DNA from: Danio rerio
Taxonomy: Eukaryota > Chordata > Actinopteri > Cypriniformes > Danionidae
Assembly: GCF_049306965.1 (NCBI RefSeq)
Contig: NC_133181.1
Span: 52,104,501 to 52,168,500, forward strand
Direction of reading: 5' to 3'
DNA length: 64,000 nt
Shown: piece after piece, positions 63,435 to 64,000 of the stretch
Layout: each line of letters starts with the position of its first letter
Position numbering within the stretch: position 1 is the first letter of the stretch
Notes under the pieces: model-generated
Databases searched by the model: none
Told to the model about the DNA's origin: nothing
Seen by the model: the letters and a program-made list of their open reading frames with translations, nothing else
Made by a program: the position numbers and the translations under genes

Positions 63435-63528
63435 GCTCCCGCGATTTATTCGGAAATTTATTCCCGCGCCGCAGAAATCTGGCGCGGGGACAGCCGCGGG
63501 AATAAATTTCCGAATAAATCGCGGGAGC
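63435..63528. repeat. Perfect 33-bp inverted repeat (hairpin)
   Basis: Arms 63435-63467 and 63496-63528 are exact reverse complements; the spacer is a 28-base GC-rich loop. Confidence 0.9.
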
Positions 63529-63652
63529 GGTCGGTAACGGGTTTAATTTGGGACGGGAGCGGGCTGTCTAGCAATATCACGGATATTGCTATGCGAATTA
63601 GAAAGAGAGAGTCTGCGTGGTGCTTGTGTGTGTGTTAGTGCGCACGCGCGCG

Positions 63653-63806
<154 letters not shown>

Positions 63807-64000
63807 ACAGCTTGGCTGTCTGGACTGTATACTGGGTGATTTTTGGTTGTGTTCTCCGCTCTAGCGGGACCGGGCGCGGCGGGCAGAAAACGGAGCGGGT
63901 TCTCAGGCTAAAACCTGGCGGGTGCGGGCTGAAGGGAGCGTTGTCATCCGGAGGTGTGTGTGTGTTTTTGTGTGTGTGTGGTATGGCGAGTACACGACTG

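Overview
The window looks like nuclear DNA of a cyprinid fish, most likely zebrafish (Danio) or a close relative. The evidence is the many copies of the Danio-typical tRNA-derived DANA SINE, three copies of a fish Tc1-like transposon, numerous TIR/MITE and hAT-type elements, long CA, GA, TA and GAATGA microsatellites, AT-rich non-coding DNA, and intron-containing genes with GT-AG junctions. Nothing suggests a prokaryote or a virus. All gene names come from protein recall, not from a search.

Genes. (1) A bcl2l14 (Bcl-G)-like gene on +, four coding exons between 11833 and 19368, complete at 445 aa. (2) rplp2, ribosomal stalk protein P2, on -, four coding exons 30939-32623, 115 aa, with a TOP-type promoter near 33700. 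(3) An intronless 103-aa single-pass membrane protein on - (37812-38123) that I cannot name. (4) rps26 on -, 42798-48087, four exons, 115 aa, with exon 1 coding only the initiator ATG. (5) The C-terminal 358 codons of a PPP4R1-family gene (probably ppp4r1l) on -, eight exons 52371-61519; its 5' part lies beyond the right edge.

Between bcl2l14 and rplp2 there are three exon-like fragments on - (29305-29445, 28597-28771, 25438-25570). They resemble, in the right order, parts of an adipose triglyceride lipase (PNPLA2)-type protein. PNPLA2 lies just downstream of RPLP2 in the same orientation in human, so I read these as a decayed pnpla2 copy (a relic ohnolog). A possible fourth piece (23309-23527) is on the opposite strand. 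This is the most interesting and least certain part of the annotation.

Layout. 1-10 kb: gene-free, with a Tc1-like relic, an hAT element, a DANA SINE split by a TIR element, and a decayed Tc1-like transposase. 10-19.4 kb: putative 5' region and body of bcl2l14; its introns hold several nested elements and a large fold-back. 19.4-30.9 kb: SINEs, microsatellites, Tc1/hAT nests, a CpG-rich repeat and the pnpla relic. 30.9-33.7 kb: rplp2. 34-42 kb: the small membrane gene plus nested repeats and an interrupted L2-type LINE. 42.8-48.1 kb: rps26. 48.7-52 kb: SINE/Tc1 pieces and a 750-bp fold-back. 52.4-64 kb: ppp4r1l exons separated by repeat-rich introns, ending in a GC-rich, GA-repeat-rich tract.

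The two ribosomal protein genes are housekeeping genes of the TOP class. The others have unrelated roles (apoptosis-family protein, PP4 phosphatase regulation, unknown membrane protein), and nothing in the sequence implies that they act together.
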